A stretch of DNA of 64,000 nucleotides from positions 186,001 through 250,000 of the forward strand of contig BGZK01000883.1 of assembly GCA_005406025.1 (NCBI GenBank), given 5' to 3'. Under the pieces are notes generated by a model. The model saw nothing but the letters and a program-made list of their open reading frames with translations, was not told the DNA's origin and made no database searches. Both the position numbers and the translations under genes were made by a program. Source of the stretch: Eumeta japonica. Its lineage: Eukaryota > Arthropoda > Insecta > Lepidoptera > Psychidae. The first letter of the stretch is position 1; each line of letters begins with the position of its first letter. Positions 35,668 through 49,015 of the stretch are shown here, piece by piece.

Positions 35668-38055
35668 CTGTGCAAGTGAACGATTGTGACGTAAAAATGA
35701 GAGTTATTTGTGACAACAGAAATGATGCATCACGAACGCAGATAAATTATAATATTACAAAAAGATTTCCCAGATATCTATAAAAATATATTCTTGCTAC
35801 GTGTCAAATCACATTCTTTAGTTCCGGTAAGTGCAAGCCTTTTAATTATAAATTAATTTTTAAGCAATATCAAAAAGCATTAAATCAAAATTTTAAAGTA
35901 CAATACAATCCAATAATTTTCTTATAATGTTTCAAACAATTTTTTTTATTTATATTATTTTTGAGCTTTAAAAGCTCTCTTCTTTCTAATTATTGGGAAA
36001 TTTCATGACTTATCAAAACCTCACCCTCATTAATTTCGCCATAGCAACATTTTCAATGTCGTCGACAAAATCGTTAGCAAAAAACGAAACCTCAGCCATT
36101 TTCGCAACATGGACCAATAACAGACATGTGAAATATGTTTTAAAAGTCATGTTTACTTTATTTCTATTCACTGAAATGAATAGTTATTAGTTATATTAAA
36201 AAATAATTTAAATATATTTTCGTCGCGTAATAACTTTATATACACAGATTTTTTTTTTTTCGCTATTTCTTTTTATTTCTTTACCGGCGACATTTGCTAA
36301 CGAAACTGGTGGACAAAATGTGAAATTTCGCGAGCCGTTTCTTTTATAAACACCCAGCGCGTGCGCCTTGAATTCGCAAATTCGCTAATACGGTCAGCGG
36401 ATAAATGTAGTGCACGTAGAAATTTTAAAGACGTACAACGCGACAACGGAAATTTAAATGAAAAGCATTTTTTGAACACGTTACTCGTTTATGTAAACAC
36501 ACAAGCAATTTATTTGTTTTCACTAAAACCCTAAGTTTTTAAAACTCATCGATGAAATAACACTAATATTTTTTCCTTTCTTGCTTTTCCTTATAACCTA
36601 AAAGCTTTTCCATAGCCAAGTACCGTAAACAACGTTTTTGTAGCAAATAACGTCAAAAGATTTTCTCGAACTAACCCCGCTAAATTTACCAAATAATAAT
36701 TAACAATTATTTTTCTTCTAACGGTACACTGCCTTATTCTTAAAGGAGATGAACAGATGCGTCCTTTTTCTAACTTACTCTTGCAAGTTATACATTTGAA
36801 GATCATCTATCTTCAATATCCGAATATCTTCAAAAACATTCGAATATTAGGAACGGACGGGTTTTCTACAATCAATAGTACAAAAGTAGAATTAAAAAGA
36901 TACAATTAATTAAACAGTCATTGTTCCGCGGACAGCCGATAACTTCTTTTGTGTCTACATACGAAATTAATATCGAGGAAATAGAATTCACATGACAAAA
37001 TGACAACGAAACATTTTCCTTTGTCTTTGCATAAGTAAAAACTACTGAACGTGTCTTTTACTTTTTAATTTTTTGTATTGTAAGTACGTAAAACCGTTTT
37101 TATTATCCGATTATTTATTTTCTCCGATAAAAGGTCGTCTATTAATCATATACTGTTTTTAGGAAAATTTTAAACATACCCCCCTTGTGATACGTGGTGG
37201 TTCATTACTAAATCCCCTACCCAAAATTACGAGTATTTTTTGGATAAAAATACCTCAAAACTTTCATCGAAAAAGAGATACACTTGATATCTCATTACAC
37301 CCTCCCTCGATAATATTTCGTAATTTTTTTCCAAAACTACTCCCCCTTTTTGAGCCTCTTTAATGGGCGATCTCTAACCTATGACGCCCTGCTTAGTGGG
37401 CGGATGACCGTTAGATTATACCATATCTATACAATACGCCATATACATTCATAATGTTAAATTGAATCTAATCAAGATTAACTTCCAAATAACGATTTGA
37501 AAGTTAACACGGTTAAGATAGAGCTGAACTTTATCAGTTCACTGTTGAGGCGTACTCTGCCGTAATCCCTGCATTTCAAATCTATTGGCTCTGACCTTAA
37601 GCCGCCCACGCCGGCCCAGTGCGGCCGGAGGTTGCTAACGACTCGCTGTCGACGATGCGACAAGTGGCCGTAACGGATGGCTTAGTTGCAGTTACCTAAC
37701 ACTAGCTAAGCGAGTGGATTAATTTGACATAAGTTAAAAACACATTGATAAAATTCCTTTTGGTAGAAATCGAACGGGATACCTTAACTGCTCTCAGTTA
37801 CTCCATCTCTGTAAAAGCCTCAATCGCTTTCACACTCACTTATAAAATATTAAATTTAGCAGAATCGTAACATAAATCAAAAAAAATATTCTATTTTAAT
37901 TTTATTGCACATATTTTAGTGAAACTTATGTCTCTTTATTTAGCTAATTTATATACTCTCGTCGCCAAAACTCACAGATAGCTTTTATTTTTCTGCATTT
38001 AATTTGAATTTATAATTTATTTTATTATGTATTCAAAGGTACAGAGAGACAGAGA
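35668..38055. other. Non-coding stretch upstream of the chitin-binding exons
   Basis: A signal-peptide exon for the chitin-binding gene should lie here or further upstream on the minus strand, but none could be picked. A moderately GC-rich patch at 37490-37690 (CCGTAATCCCTGCATTTC, GCCGGCCCAGTGCGGCCGG) is unexplained and probably repeat-derived. Confidence 0.35.
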
Positions 38056-38245
38056 TGCTGTGATCGTCCACACATGCGACTCGTGTGACATCCAAATATT
38101 CACCACGGTAGCATCGTTTTTTGACCGGGTGCAGTCTACATAAGTCCCTGGGCCGATCACCCACAGTCTCGCTCGCTTGTCCACATTCAGCCAAGATCAG
38201 CTATCTGCCCCGGGCTGTGGAGGACTCGCACGAGAACTAGCTCAA
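38056..38245. other. GC-rich block of unknown function
   Basis: About 190 bases with much higher GC than the flanks (for example CCCTGGGCCGATCACCCACAG and CTGCCCCGGGCTGTGGAGGA). No long open frame, no tRNA or snRNA pattern that could be confirmed. It may be a repeat fragment or a structured RNA. Confidence 0.3.
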
Positions 38246-41017
38246 TCTATATACATATTTACAGATATGATCTTTTAATACCTAAAAGATCTACCCGATT
38301 TCCAGTAATAAAATAAGGTATTCCGGTGACTGCGCACGCACGTTTTCAGCTGTCAATTTAACGCATCAATCAATCAATTGATCAACGGCCGGTGCTATAT
38401 TAACTGACATGGTCAGTCCTTTGAACTTTTAACAAATTAACATGGCTCAATAACCTTCGTTCTCTCTCTCTTTTTATTTTAATTTTTGCACGTATTATTA
38501 GGCGATCTATTTTTTGTTACAAAGTAAAACGATACACACAAAACTGGACAGGATTTACAACAAGAAATAATTGTACTTATGGCACTTTAAAAATAAACAT
38601 CAAAGTGATCGCGAAATATATATTGACCCCACTCGAGTTAATAAATTTATTTGTTTTACTGCACATTGTAATTACTAAAACAAAATATGAAAATAATTAT
38701 TGTACTTAATTGACAAACGAGGCTTGCATCGGTCCAATTGTTTTCAACCATTCAATTACGAATCGGGAAGCATTTTTTTATATGTTTAGATTTAAATACG
38801 AGTATAACCTTTTTGGAGATTTATAATATGCCTATACTACATGGTTCAAAATTGTTATATTTTAAACTCTCCTTACTGAATTTCTTTATTATATTCAAAT
38901 TTCCATAGAATTTTAAAAATACATGGATTTGCTTATAATAGATATTTTTGTTCATATCGAAAATTTAATGAAAATATTTTAAAAAATCTCATTTTTATAT
39001 TCAAATTGTAAATAATGATACTTAAATTATTGTTTAATACTATATTAATTTGTTTTCTTTTCTCAAATGATCTACTTGAGAGAGCTATCTTTATTTTTGT
39101 TTTACCACCAAAATATTTAATTTGTAGAATTTTCCATATTCTTTCCAAGCCTTGATAGTTTAGAACGACTAAATTTCAATAATTGATCGAATATCCTAAA
39201 AAAATCAGCTAAATTAACACTGAAAATCTTCCAAGGACAGTGCAACCTCAAAAAAAAATCAGATTAAGATCAGCGCAAGTTACAGTATCAGTAACGGTAG
39301 CACGGTGACCCCGAAACACGCAGAAGAACTATAAAGAAATACCCCATACGTGAATGTTTAACCAAAAACCTTCGTTAGCGGCGGACTATTAAACTTTTGG
39401 CAAATCAGGAAATCTATGGAGTCGATGCTTTTTAATTATAAAAAAAATATAAATATTTAATAAGAAACGATAATAGTAGGTAGAAATCCGAAATACGAAT
39501 ATGTTAAAATAACGCCACGAGAATATTTTAACCAGTGGTTCAAAATAGTTATGAAAATTTGACATTTTTATTGAGACACGTTTGCTTAACAAATTATTCT
39601 TCCAATTTACGTCGGAATAATTTTCCGATCTCAACAAAGTCTTTCAGGGAGTTCCTTATATTTCGTAATAAAATTGTTAAGGCCTACCTATGTTAATCTT
39701 GCAAGGTGTATGAAAGCTACAATCGCATAATGGTAACACTCTTCAGGACCGAATTGTATTACCGAGTACATGATAGCTTCATTACAACTTTTATTATGAC
39801 TGTACAACACTTAATATCACATTAAAATGTTTTTTTTTTCTTATACACTTGTTTTGTGTCGTATATCTCTTCATTACAGAAAATAGTTATTAATGTAATT
39901 CGTCTAGTATTATTTTCTGAAGAGTTCTAAGAGAGAATGTCTGTCAAAAACGCAATGCAAGTTAGATGGAATACAAAACTGACCATATATTATAAATCAT
40001 TCCTTTATTACGTCGATTAATAAAAAAGGTGTAGATATGAAAACATATATTACAAACATTTTTTTTTTAATTTAATTACCCATTTTTTCATATTTTGAAT
40101 TCTAATTCTCAACCATTGCTCTGTTTTACTGTGATGTTTCATATATAAAAAAAAAAATCTACTGGATTTAGGGCGTTATGATCTCGACAATTTAAAATTA
40201 AGCGTTTGAATTTAAATTCGTGCTAATTTTGTAACTGCTACCCATAATTTCATTCCCTTTCAAACCCCTAAGTACCCTCGCCGCTCCACGCACTTCTAGT
40301 CCGAGTTGAATGTACGCGTGCGAATGGACAAATCCTCGCTATAATTCGTCCGATGGGGACGTGCAGCTACTGCCCGATTGTCACCGCTTAAGGCTAAGAG
40401 GCCACCTAGCTTTGCTATCGACTTAGGAAATCTTACGTTCTCTGATATTGAACATCCAATTGTTACGGACGACGACATCATAAATACGTTAAGTTATTGT
40501 GTTTGAATTGTATAAATACAAAAATATAAAATGTAAATATCGGCTTAGCTCACACCGATTGTTTAAATAGGTGTATCTGAGTAGTCCAATAAAATCTCCA
40601 ATTAAACACGATCTCACCAGTTTTGAAGCAATATGTCAAAATATGGTCATAATTACATAAATAATGATAATATTAAAGAAATTTTAATTTAAATTGACGG
40701 GAAAGAGATGAAAAAATTAAAAAGGGATGAAAAACGTGTTTTTTTAAAATAATTCAATAACGGTAAGAAATATAAAAAAAAAGTTTCATATAAAAGTTGT
40801 AGGAAAAAAATTCTACACAAAAAAATCCTATTAAATTTTTCATTGTCTGCTTTGGTTTCGTTGCAAATAATTATGCAAATAATAATGCGCGCTGCGTGAT
40901 ACAGGGCTGTAATATATATTATAAGTTCACAACAAAAGAAATTTGATTTTAATTATTTGCAAAAATTGCAAATAATTAAAAACAAATTAAACAAATTATT
41001 TGCAGATGCAGGAGCAG
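38246..41017. other. AT-rich intergenic stretch
   Basis: No gene was recognised. A GC-richer patch at 40265-40480 carries a minus open frame (MMSSSVTIGCSISEN...) without a known domain. Confidence 0.35.
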
Positions 41018-41058
41018 GAGCATTTGACTGCAAACAAATTATTTGCAGTCAAATGCTC
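41018..41058. repeat. 17-bp perfect hairpin at the 5' edge of a LINE fragment
   Basis: Arms 41018-41034 and 41042-41058 are exact reverse complements around a 7-nt loop. The right arm overlaps the first readable codons of the reverse-transcriptase fragment that follows, so the hairpin sits on the truncation junction. The words AAATTATTTGCAG and CAAATAATTA recur just upstream (40960-41010). Confidence 0.85.
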
Positions 41059-41880
41059 TCATTCCTTGGCAACATAACTACAAATATTTAAGAATTACAT
41101 TGGATCAACATCTTCACTTCAGAGATCATAACCAGCGAGTTAAGAAACTTTCTATTTTCTACATGTCACGCCTGAGTGGTATGACAGATAGGAAAAGCAA
41201 GATGTCATTACGCAGTAAGCGTACTTTATATACGATATGCATAAGGCCGGTGATGACTTACGCGTGTCCAGTTTTTGCTCTCCGCGCCCCGACTGCACTT
41301 CAGGACCTTCAGATCATTCAAAATAAATCTTATAGAAAAGCGACTGGCCCACAATGGTACGGCAAAAACTCTGTCCTCCATAGGGATTTAGAACTCCATA
41401 CACTTTTCAAATATATGAAGGACGCATCAGAGCATTTCTTCAGTATAGAGATTGATCACCCAAATCCACTAATTTCAGCTGCGGCCTCGCACGAGTCTCC
41501 TCCCGCAAACCATTTTCTTATAAGGCCACGGAATGCCCTCTTAGACCCGCCAGATGATCTTACTGCTAAGGTTGAAGAATCAAACAAAACCCTTGAAAAT
41601 TTAATGGAAGAGAAGTAGGTCCCTAAATCATCAACCTTCAATGTTTTAACTCCCGGCGTGCTCTCCGTACACTAGCGTCATTTAAAGGTTCCGACCCGTG
41701 TCGTAAACCTTCACGACTCCCTATGCCAAGGAGATCTGAACGGATCACCTGTAGAAGAGCCACCGCCGACGGCATCTGTATGTGGATCGGTCTACAGATG
41801 AGCTGTCTACAGCATAAGCTGACAGCAGAAGCCACAATCATGTTTTTCGGGGTTTTTTTAGTCCGTGAAATGCTTGGGTA
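41043..41880 (+). pseudogene. Non-LTR retrotransposon (jockey-like) reverse-transcriptase C-terminus, 5'-truncated
   Basis: An open frame to 41618 reads YKYLRITLDQHLHFRDH, then KLSIFYMSRLSGM, LRSKRTLYTICIRPVMTYAC, PVFALRAPTALQDLQIIQNK and LHRDLELHTLFKYMKDASEHF. This is the region after the catalytic core of jockey-clade reverse transcriptases (KYLGV-LD--L-F, a KL-LYK-I-RPV-TYA-P segment and a LQ-IQNK segment). Catalytic motifs, including the YADD box, are absent because the copy is 5'-truncated. The sequence after the stop to about 41880 is probably the 3' UTR. Confidence 0.85.
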
Positions 41881-42660
41881 GCTCATTAGGTTTTTATACC
41901 CTCGCCCCGCTAAGAGAATATAAAAAAAGGCGTTCGCTGTAATTTCGAGTGCAGCGGTGGCCGACGAAAAAACTCGAAGAAGAGGGCAAACAGCCCACCG
42001 CAGAGAGTGAAACCTGTTTAGTGCAACGATGAAGGCGTTTCATTCAAAACCATTTCCCGTGGAAGAATATCTATCCTCCACACTAATGGCCAAGAACTTC
42101 ATATAACACCGCAACATTTTTAAAAGTGATATATCACAGCGAGTTCCTGGATTCAAAGACAAGACTGCAAGTCTTAAATATGGATAAGTCTTCTCTGTAT
42201 AGTTGGTTTTAATGGAAACTTCGACAGTGTTCAGACAATAGAAGAACCTGAAAATAGGTTGTGGCTGCAAGAGAAAAGTAAGTGATTCATTTATTATTAT
42301 ATAATTGTTTTTGCAAAATTGTTTTAAAAATAATTAATTCTCTTAAATTTTATTTCGGAATTGTAATACTAATTCTCTATAAAAATTATATTTTTACTCC
42401 CTTCATTCGCCTTCTACTTTCATGTTTTTTTTTCCATCATCACCCATACGTGCCGAGCACGATGTAGTGTCGTCGGGTTGGAGATAACTATAAGAATTTC
42501 AACCGTCAACCACTTCCAGCGCCTTAAGGCGCCGCCAGAAGGCATCCCAAATATTTCAAGTCACGCCCTCCGTTCGTGTCGATATTGTGTCAAATTCTGT
42601 CAAATGTCAATCGGTCAAGCAAACAAACTGAATGAGGGCGTGATGTTTTTTTTTAAAAAC
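41881..42660. other. Non-coding stretch
   Basis: No gene was recognised. GC-moderate text near 41900-42000 (CCCTCGCCCCGCTAAGAG) probably belongs to the LINE tail. Confidence 0.35.
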
Positions 42661-42708
42661 GATTCTTTTTAGAAACGATTCTTTTTAGAAACGATTCTTT
42701 TTAGAAAC
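42661..42708. repeat. 16-bp tandem repeat, three exact units
   Basis: GATTCTTTTTAGAAAC occurs three times in a row at 42661, 42677 and 42693. Confidence 0.95.
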
Positions 42709-45659
42709 GCCATCTGAAGCTTAAGGAGTCTATATTGTCTTTGGTACACTCCGGAAACGACAAATTTTCTGTATACAAATACACACACGACTATAGGTAA
42801 TTCCACCTTTTGGCCAGCGTACGTGCACGAAGTTCTGCGTTTTACGTCGACTAACAGCTTTGACATAATTGTGTTTGCTGTTGACGAGCGGAGATTAGTG
42901 GCCGATGCTATTATTATTATACACATAAAATAGTGGAGTTTGTGTTGTTGTTAATAAACAAAATAATAAAAGAAAGTGTCACAATGTATATATTTCGTCG
43001 ATTATAGTGAAAATATCGTACTGGTAGTAATTATTGTATTCTCATTGTAGAAAGGATATTACATATAAATCTACATACAAAAATAAAATTAAATGTCTGT
43101 GATCTAAAAACAACTACATGTTATTAAGTTTATAAAGCTATTGATATGTATCAAGCACCCTAACAATCCTTTTGAAATAATTTGTCTATTTGTCTGCCTG
43201 TTTGTTTGTCCTGGATATCTTCGGAACGACAAAACTGATGTAACGTTGTAGTTATTTTTTTAGTTATAATTTTAAAGAAAATAAGTAAGCTGTTAATCTG
43301 ACATACAAAAACTATACTTAGAATGACACTTAAATGATGATACGCGAGTTTTACACTAGACCTAGTGTAGTGTAAGTCGATACTTTACAACTGATCACGG
43401 TGAGATTTTCACTGAAAGGTAGAGGAGCATATTGGGTTTAAATTTAAGTACATTTTATCCCGAAAATTTAGAGCTCCTGCTAGAAAAGTGAAAAATATTT
43501 ACTTAATTTTTTTTTTAAAGAAAAAAATGAAAACAGTCTTCGAAAACCTATTTCAATAATTTTGTAAACAGACTTCGAAAACAACTAATCAGTTGTTTTT
43601 CGAGTTGGTTCCAGTTAAAGCCAGACAAAAGAACATTTATTATATAGACATTAATACGAAACGTTAAATATTGAGCAAAACAGAGATTTTCTTCTTAGAA
43701 GAGACACGACAGTGTCTTATTTATTTTTACCTAAAACAATTCATTTACATTGGCAAGTGAACCGCAACATGTTATTTTTTTTGTATGACTAATTTACACG
43801 CATTACGTACTTCAAAGGGGGCATTTTCGTAAATTGGTTTTTTAACTGTCATATTAAACTTTATTTTTTTAGTCATATTGTTTTCAATTATTTTGTGATC
43901 GCACTTCATAGTGTGCAATAATTTTTTTTGGAATTCCGCCGTAAACGTAAATGAAAAAAATCGACAAATTATTGTTTTCTTTATAGTTTCGATAATTTAG
44001 TTTCCGTCATATGTCGACATTTTGACATCTAAGGAAACAAAACCGATTATTTTGTAGAAAGCACCAGATAAAGATGCTTTTTAAATCGTTCAAAACAAAC
44101 TGTAAGTGGGCATAATAGATCTAACGATGTCTCTGGGGTCAAATAAATTATTCACTAATTCCTAAAAAAAATTCAACAATCAAATTCAAAATCCAATAAT
44201 CCCTAACACTCCACAAACTATGTTGGACTTAAGTAAAAATAAAAAATCATTAGAAAATTTGTCATTAAAAAAATGGACTATATTCCATTTTCTTGATATT
44301 CCAAATTTTAGAAGCTATACAAAAATTGTTTTGTTTTCAATAAACTAAAAAATATTAACGTCTGACAATCGTTTCTAAATTGGGCGCTGCCCCTAAAATC
44401 AACCTTTATTTTCTTTAATTTCTCGAACATCATTTATCCACGTTCATCAAAAAGGATCGCTTCCATATCTCCTATACAAAGAAATAGTCATGACGAATGG
44501 CAACACTAAATTCAGAAGGCCTTCAACTCGCCGCCGTTCTTGAGGTCGTGGGTATCTCTACATCTACAAAGATTTATTTTTGATAACGCGTTCTAGAGAA
44601 TACGGAATACCACCTCGAGCTGTCCAAGCATCTAGATAAAGGCTGACACGCGGTCGGAATGGCAAACTGGCTGGACAAAAAGAAGGCTGTATTGTGTTTT
44701 TATGGGATCGTTTTAGCAGGTCTAATGTTTAAGGGTCCAATATTATTATTTATGTAAGATTCGATTGCCGCATTGTAATAGCTAGGTTGTACAGACGCGA
44801 CAAAAGAAAGCTCGTAAGAGTTTGTGACTTTTTATTTTTAAGTTAGCGCTTAGCTTTCCTTATGTATAAATTTTTAAATTTTTACGATATTGGGAAGTTA
44901 TACTTTCATTCTCATTTTTTGAAATCGAATTTTCACCAAATCTTGACGTTGTAGGGTCATAAGAGTCTAATTTCGACCATTACATGTATGTGTGTGTGCG
45001 AGTCGTTTTTCACAAAAACAACAACAATCATTACTATTTACATCAAAATCTGTTAATATTATTAGAATAAAATATTTCTAAATATGTTTGTTTTTAGAAT
45101 ATTTTTTCAACTATTTTATCGATAAATTCCAAAATCAAATGAGCTATTTTCCTTAAAAAACAACGTCGATCGTTGCAAAATCGGTTTGAGATATATCGTT
45201 AACGAAAAATTTTAAAAAAGGGTTTTTTTTAATAACATGGGAAATTTGTGATGGAATGATATTTAATACTCGGTCGCCTTTTATTGTTTAAAAAGCGTCA
45301 GATGCCATAAAACAAATCAGAATCGAATAATGCACTCGAAAAATATCGTGGTCGAAAACTTATAAATACATTTTTTTGAACTCAAAGCGCTTGAAAAAGC
45401 ATTAAAATCGATCTCTTGAGTGTGATGAGCACAATAATTTACTACTCTTTTATTTTTGAATACTTTGAGTTCGAAAGTAGTGAGAAGTTTCACGGATGGC
45501 CCCTAGAGGCAAGCGTTTTTCAAATTTTTGAATTCGAAAAGCTCAAAAACTCATAAACAATATTTATAACTCAAGATGTTCGAAGACATATCGATAAATA
45601 TCATAGCAAGAAGTTTTAGGGAGGGCCTATAGAGTCAACAGTTTTTGAGATAGCTTATA
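42709..45659. other. AT-rich intergenic stretch
   Basis: No gene was recognised. At 43175-43245 the text GTTTGTCCTGGATATCTTCGGAACG matches, in reverse, a segment near 27955-27980 and marks a dispersed repeat. Near 44500-44700 is a GC-richer segment with short open reading frames (WLDKKKAV...) that could be a decayed mobile element but was not identified. Confidence 0.35.
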
Positions 45660-45785
45660 GTTTTTTTAAGGGGCAAACGAGCATGCATCCGAGAGTAGGT
45701 GATCACCACCGCCCATGAACACTCGCTACTCCATACGCGAGGGTTGATGGAGGTTTTAAGAGGGGAGTAGGCCATCGGCCTCTCA
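45660..45785 (+). repeat. SINE-like lepidopteran repeat, copy 5
   Basis: GGGGCAAACGAGCATGCATC, GAGTAGGTGATCACCACCGC and CATGAACACTCGC follow the family order seen in the PTB intron. A 12-bp dyad (GCGTTATAATAA / TTATTATAACGC, 45787-45820) directly follows its 3' end. Confidence 0.65.
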
Positions 45786-45820
45786 CGCGTTATAATAACT
45801 ATATATAATTATTATAACGC

Positions 45821-47087
45821 TGCGTTAAATGTAACGTTAGTTAACACATGTCATTATAATGACAAAGACAAAGTATTTATTACAGTCGGTTACTAGTATA
45901 AATATTCCACTTTGTACCAAAGAAATGGCGTAAAGGTAAAAAATTAACTAGCCAATATCGATGACACACTGTCTGCAAATATTTTATTATTATTATTAAC
46001 GCATTTCGCCCCTTTGTACTTCAACTGCACAGATGAGATTTTTTGATCGTTAGTTACTCTGTGTCGGTAGCTTTGTGTGCCAAGTGAGTAAGATGTGATT
46101 ACGCGTTAAAAACGTGTTAATACATTTCCATATATAAGAGCGACACATAAACAAGGCCCTCTACAATGTTGTCTTTCTTTATGGAATCATAAGCATACAT
46201 AATCATAATAACCACAATGTTGTTGCAAATCTACATTTTTATTTCGCAATGGTTAAATTAAAGAATAAACAGCAGTCGGGCAGTGAAAATAACACATATG
46301 AATTACTAAGAGAATACAACGTTGTATAGTATGTTTCATCGCCTGTGTATGCATACTCTTGGATAATCATAGTATCTAATAATGATACCAAATACTATGA
46401 AATTGATCTAGAATGAATACGCGCTTTGCTCAAAGCATGACATCACGCGATACTAGCACTGCCCGTGGCTTGAATTGATAATTACTTGAATTTAAACAAA
46501 TGTTAAATTATCTGTACATATAACAAAAAAGTAGAATTTATGTGTCTGTACATTTAAGATTTTTGCAAAAAAAAAAATGGGAATGGCGATGGACAAGTAG
46601 ATGGACAAATAGATCTTTTTTTTTTCTCTGTTTAATTTCCGATGAATATGAGACTTAAGTCGGAGTAACATTTAGTGTTTACTCGCTTCTGCCTGCGGCT
46701 TCGCACGTCTGAATATAAGAACGAATTTGTTATTTTTGTGTATCGATTGACTATGGTGACAACAATTTTCAAGGAAAAATCAAGATCGACACCCTTTCGG
46801 GTGTGCAATCTCTAGCAAAACTGCGGTCGAGGTCCAAAGTGGAAGCATTGTTTCATAACAAAATATTTCAGCGGCAATACGCGTGTTTTTAGAGTATACG
46901 TTCCTCTGAGGTAATTTGATCGGAAGAATAACCTGATCAAGAATCAGGAACGAAATTAAGGGCAGGACTGGGATTTGTATCGAGAGCGAGGCCGAGCACA
47001 CAATCGTGGTTGATAGCGCGATGGGTCGGTATAAAGGATTAATGGATTCATCCTATGTCCACACGGGCGGAGCTACGAGCGAGAGGT
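45821..47087. other. Non-coding stretch
   Basis: No gene was recognised. Repeat-like wording near 46680 (GCTTCTGCCTGCGGCTTCGC) resembles 15565-15590. The minus open frame 46780-47001 has no domain. Confidence 0.35.
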
Positions 47088-47189
47088 AGTATAAGTAGGG
47101 TTGCCAACTTTTTTTAGAAGAAATAGAGTATATCTGATTTCAAAGGAGGTAAATAAAGAGTATGGACTTAAAAAAAGAGTATCATTTAT

Positions 47190-48984
47190 TTTATATTTTT
47201 AAAAAGGTATTTTTTTTTTGTACTTTTTGCAGCACATAACAATTTTTCATTGTTTTTAAAAGAATTGTATGAGTCCAAACATTCTAACTCTAAATTTATA
47301 TAGATCAAGAGCTCATTTTTAATCAATTTCAATGAAGCTCTGTTTCTCTTTTCTCGCCACTTCACATACATGACTGAAAAGACTCTTCAGTAAATGCTGA
47401 AGTGGCGGAGATATATAATAATTTTTTTCAACAATCAAATTCTCCAGGACACTTTTTAAAAATAAATTGCCATTTTTCTGCAGTGGATTTTTGCATAAAA
47501 TCTGAGTTATTTAACAATTCAGCTTGGAGTTCTTTTAAAATTATAACTTCTGAATATAAACTGTCCATGTGTATTTTTAGTCTTTGTAAATTAAGTTTTC
47601 CTTCTACATTTTCTTCTAAATGATTAAATTCAACATTAGTTCTTAAAGATATTGTATTTAGTGAATATAGCCAGTTATCACTACTAAAATCAAACCATTT
47701 TTGTAAATAAATTAAACATTTGTCTACACACAATGAAAAATTCGTGTTTATCTGATTAAACAAATCAGGTGATGATTGTTCAATAAGTTTTAATTTCTGT
47801 TTTGTTGTATAGCCAAAATAGTTGTCTTTCTGTCTTTGCAGTAATTCTGAGTTTAAATTTTCCATTGAACCAAAAACATCTACAATTGTGACAGAGTTAC
47901 CTTCCAGAGATTTAATAGTTTTGTGAAATATATTTAAAATGTGGCTGGCAAAATGTAGATAAATTTCAATTAAATCATGCTTACAATCTAACATCAATAG
48001 ATTTTGAATTATCATAGGGCAGTCCTCATCAAGACTTTTAAAATAATTGCATATTGGATGCCAATTTAATAATATAGTATCAATAAAAGGGAGTAATGAT
48101 CACCACCTAGTGATAACCATGTCTCTTAAGGTCATGAAAGTCTCCTTCAACTATAGCAACAAATTTTTTTAGTTCTTCTCTCCTACAAGCTGACACGGAA
48201 AAATGGCTATATATTTTTAAAATAACATATTCAACATCATAAGTTAGAAAATGCATTCCATGTTTCACACAGTTGTGCACAATATGTGCATAACAATTAC
48301 CCTTTACAATATCCGGTACTACATCTACCATATTAGTGTACTCGTATAATGAGTGATGCACACCAAAATTTGAATTTGTGTTATCTGCACTAAGGCCAGA
48401 TACTCGATTAAAAGGGATATTATACATATCCTTAGATTTATTTATAGCAGCAAATATGCCATCAGCACTCTCATTAGCATTTTCGTAAAAATCTAAAAGT
48501 TTGTTTTGTATTCCCTTTTCCACTGTAAAATATTGTACTACTAAAGGGAATAATTTGATGTTTCTTTTATTGGATGCATCAGTTTGCATACAAATACATG
48601 TTTTCATCTTTTAAATCATTAACTACACATTCAAGAGTATAAGGTCCAAGAACCTCTATTACCAGAGCTTCCATTTTAGTCCTAGCTAATTTGATGTTAG
48701 TAGCAGTTTATCAAGTTTAACTGAGCAATCTATGCTATTATATGATAAATTATGTTTAACTGTATGAAATGATAAAGCTAATTCAGCAGCTGTAACATTG
48801 TCATTTTCAGATACTGGTCTTGAAGTTGAAGCTGGAGTCAAAAACTTTTGTAGGACTCCTGATGTTCTTTTTAATTCAGTTTTAGCTTTGTGTTGTTTTG
48901 TATCTTGATGTTGTTTTATCTGAAAAGATTTAAAATAGATGATGCACGCGCCTTCACCAAGGCACCAACAAAAGCACACACGCT

Positions 48985-49015
<31 letters not shown>

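Noticed and set aside
36297..36479. Minus-strand frame considered as the missing signal-peptide exon of the chitin-binding gene
   Set aside because: It lacks an ATG at its start, and has no clear hydrophobic core or donor in the right phase.
48985..49012. CA array considered as a CRISPR-like or regulatory repeat
   Set aside because: It is a simple dinucleotide microsatellite; no spaced repeats of CRISPR type occur anywhere in the window.
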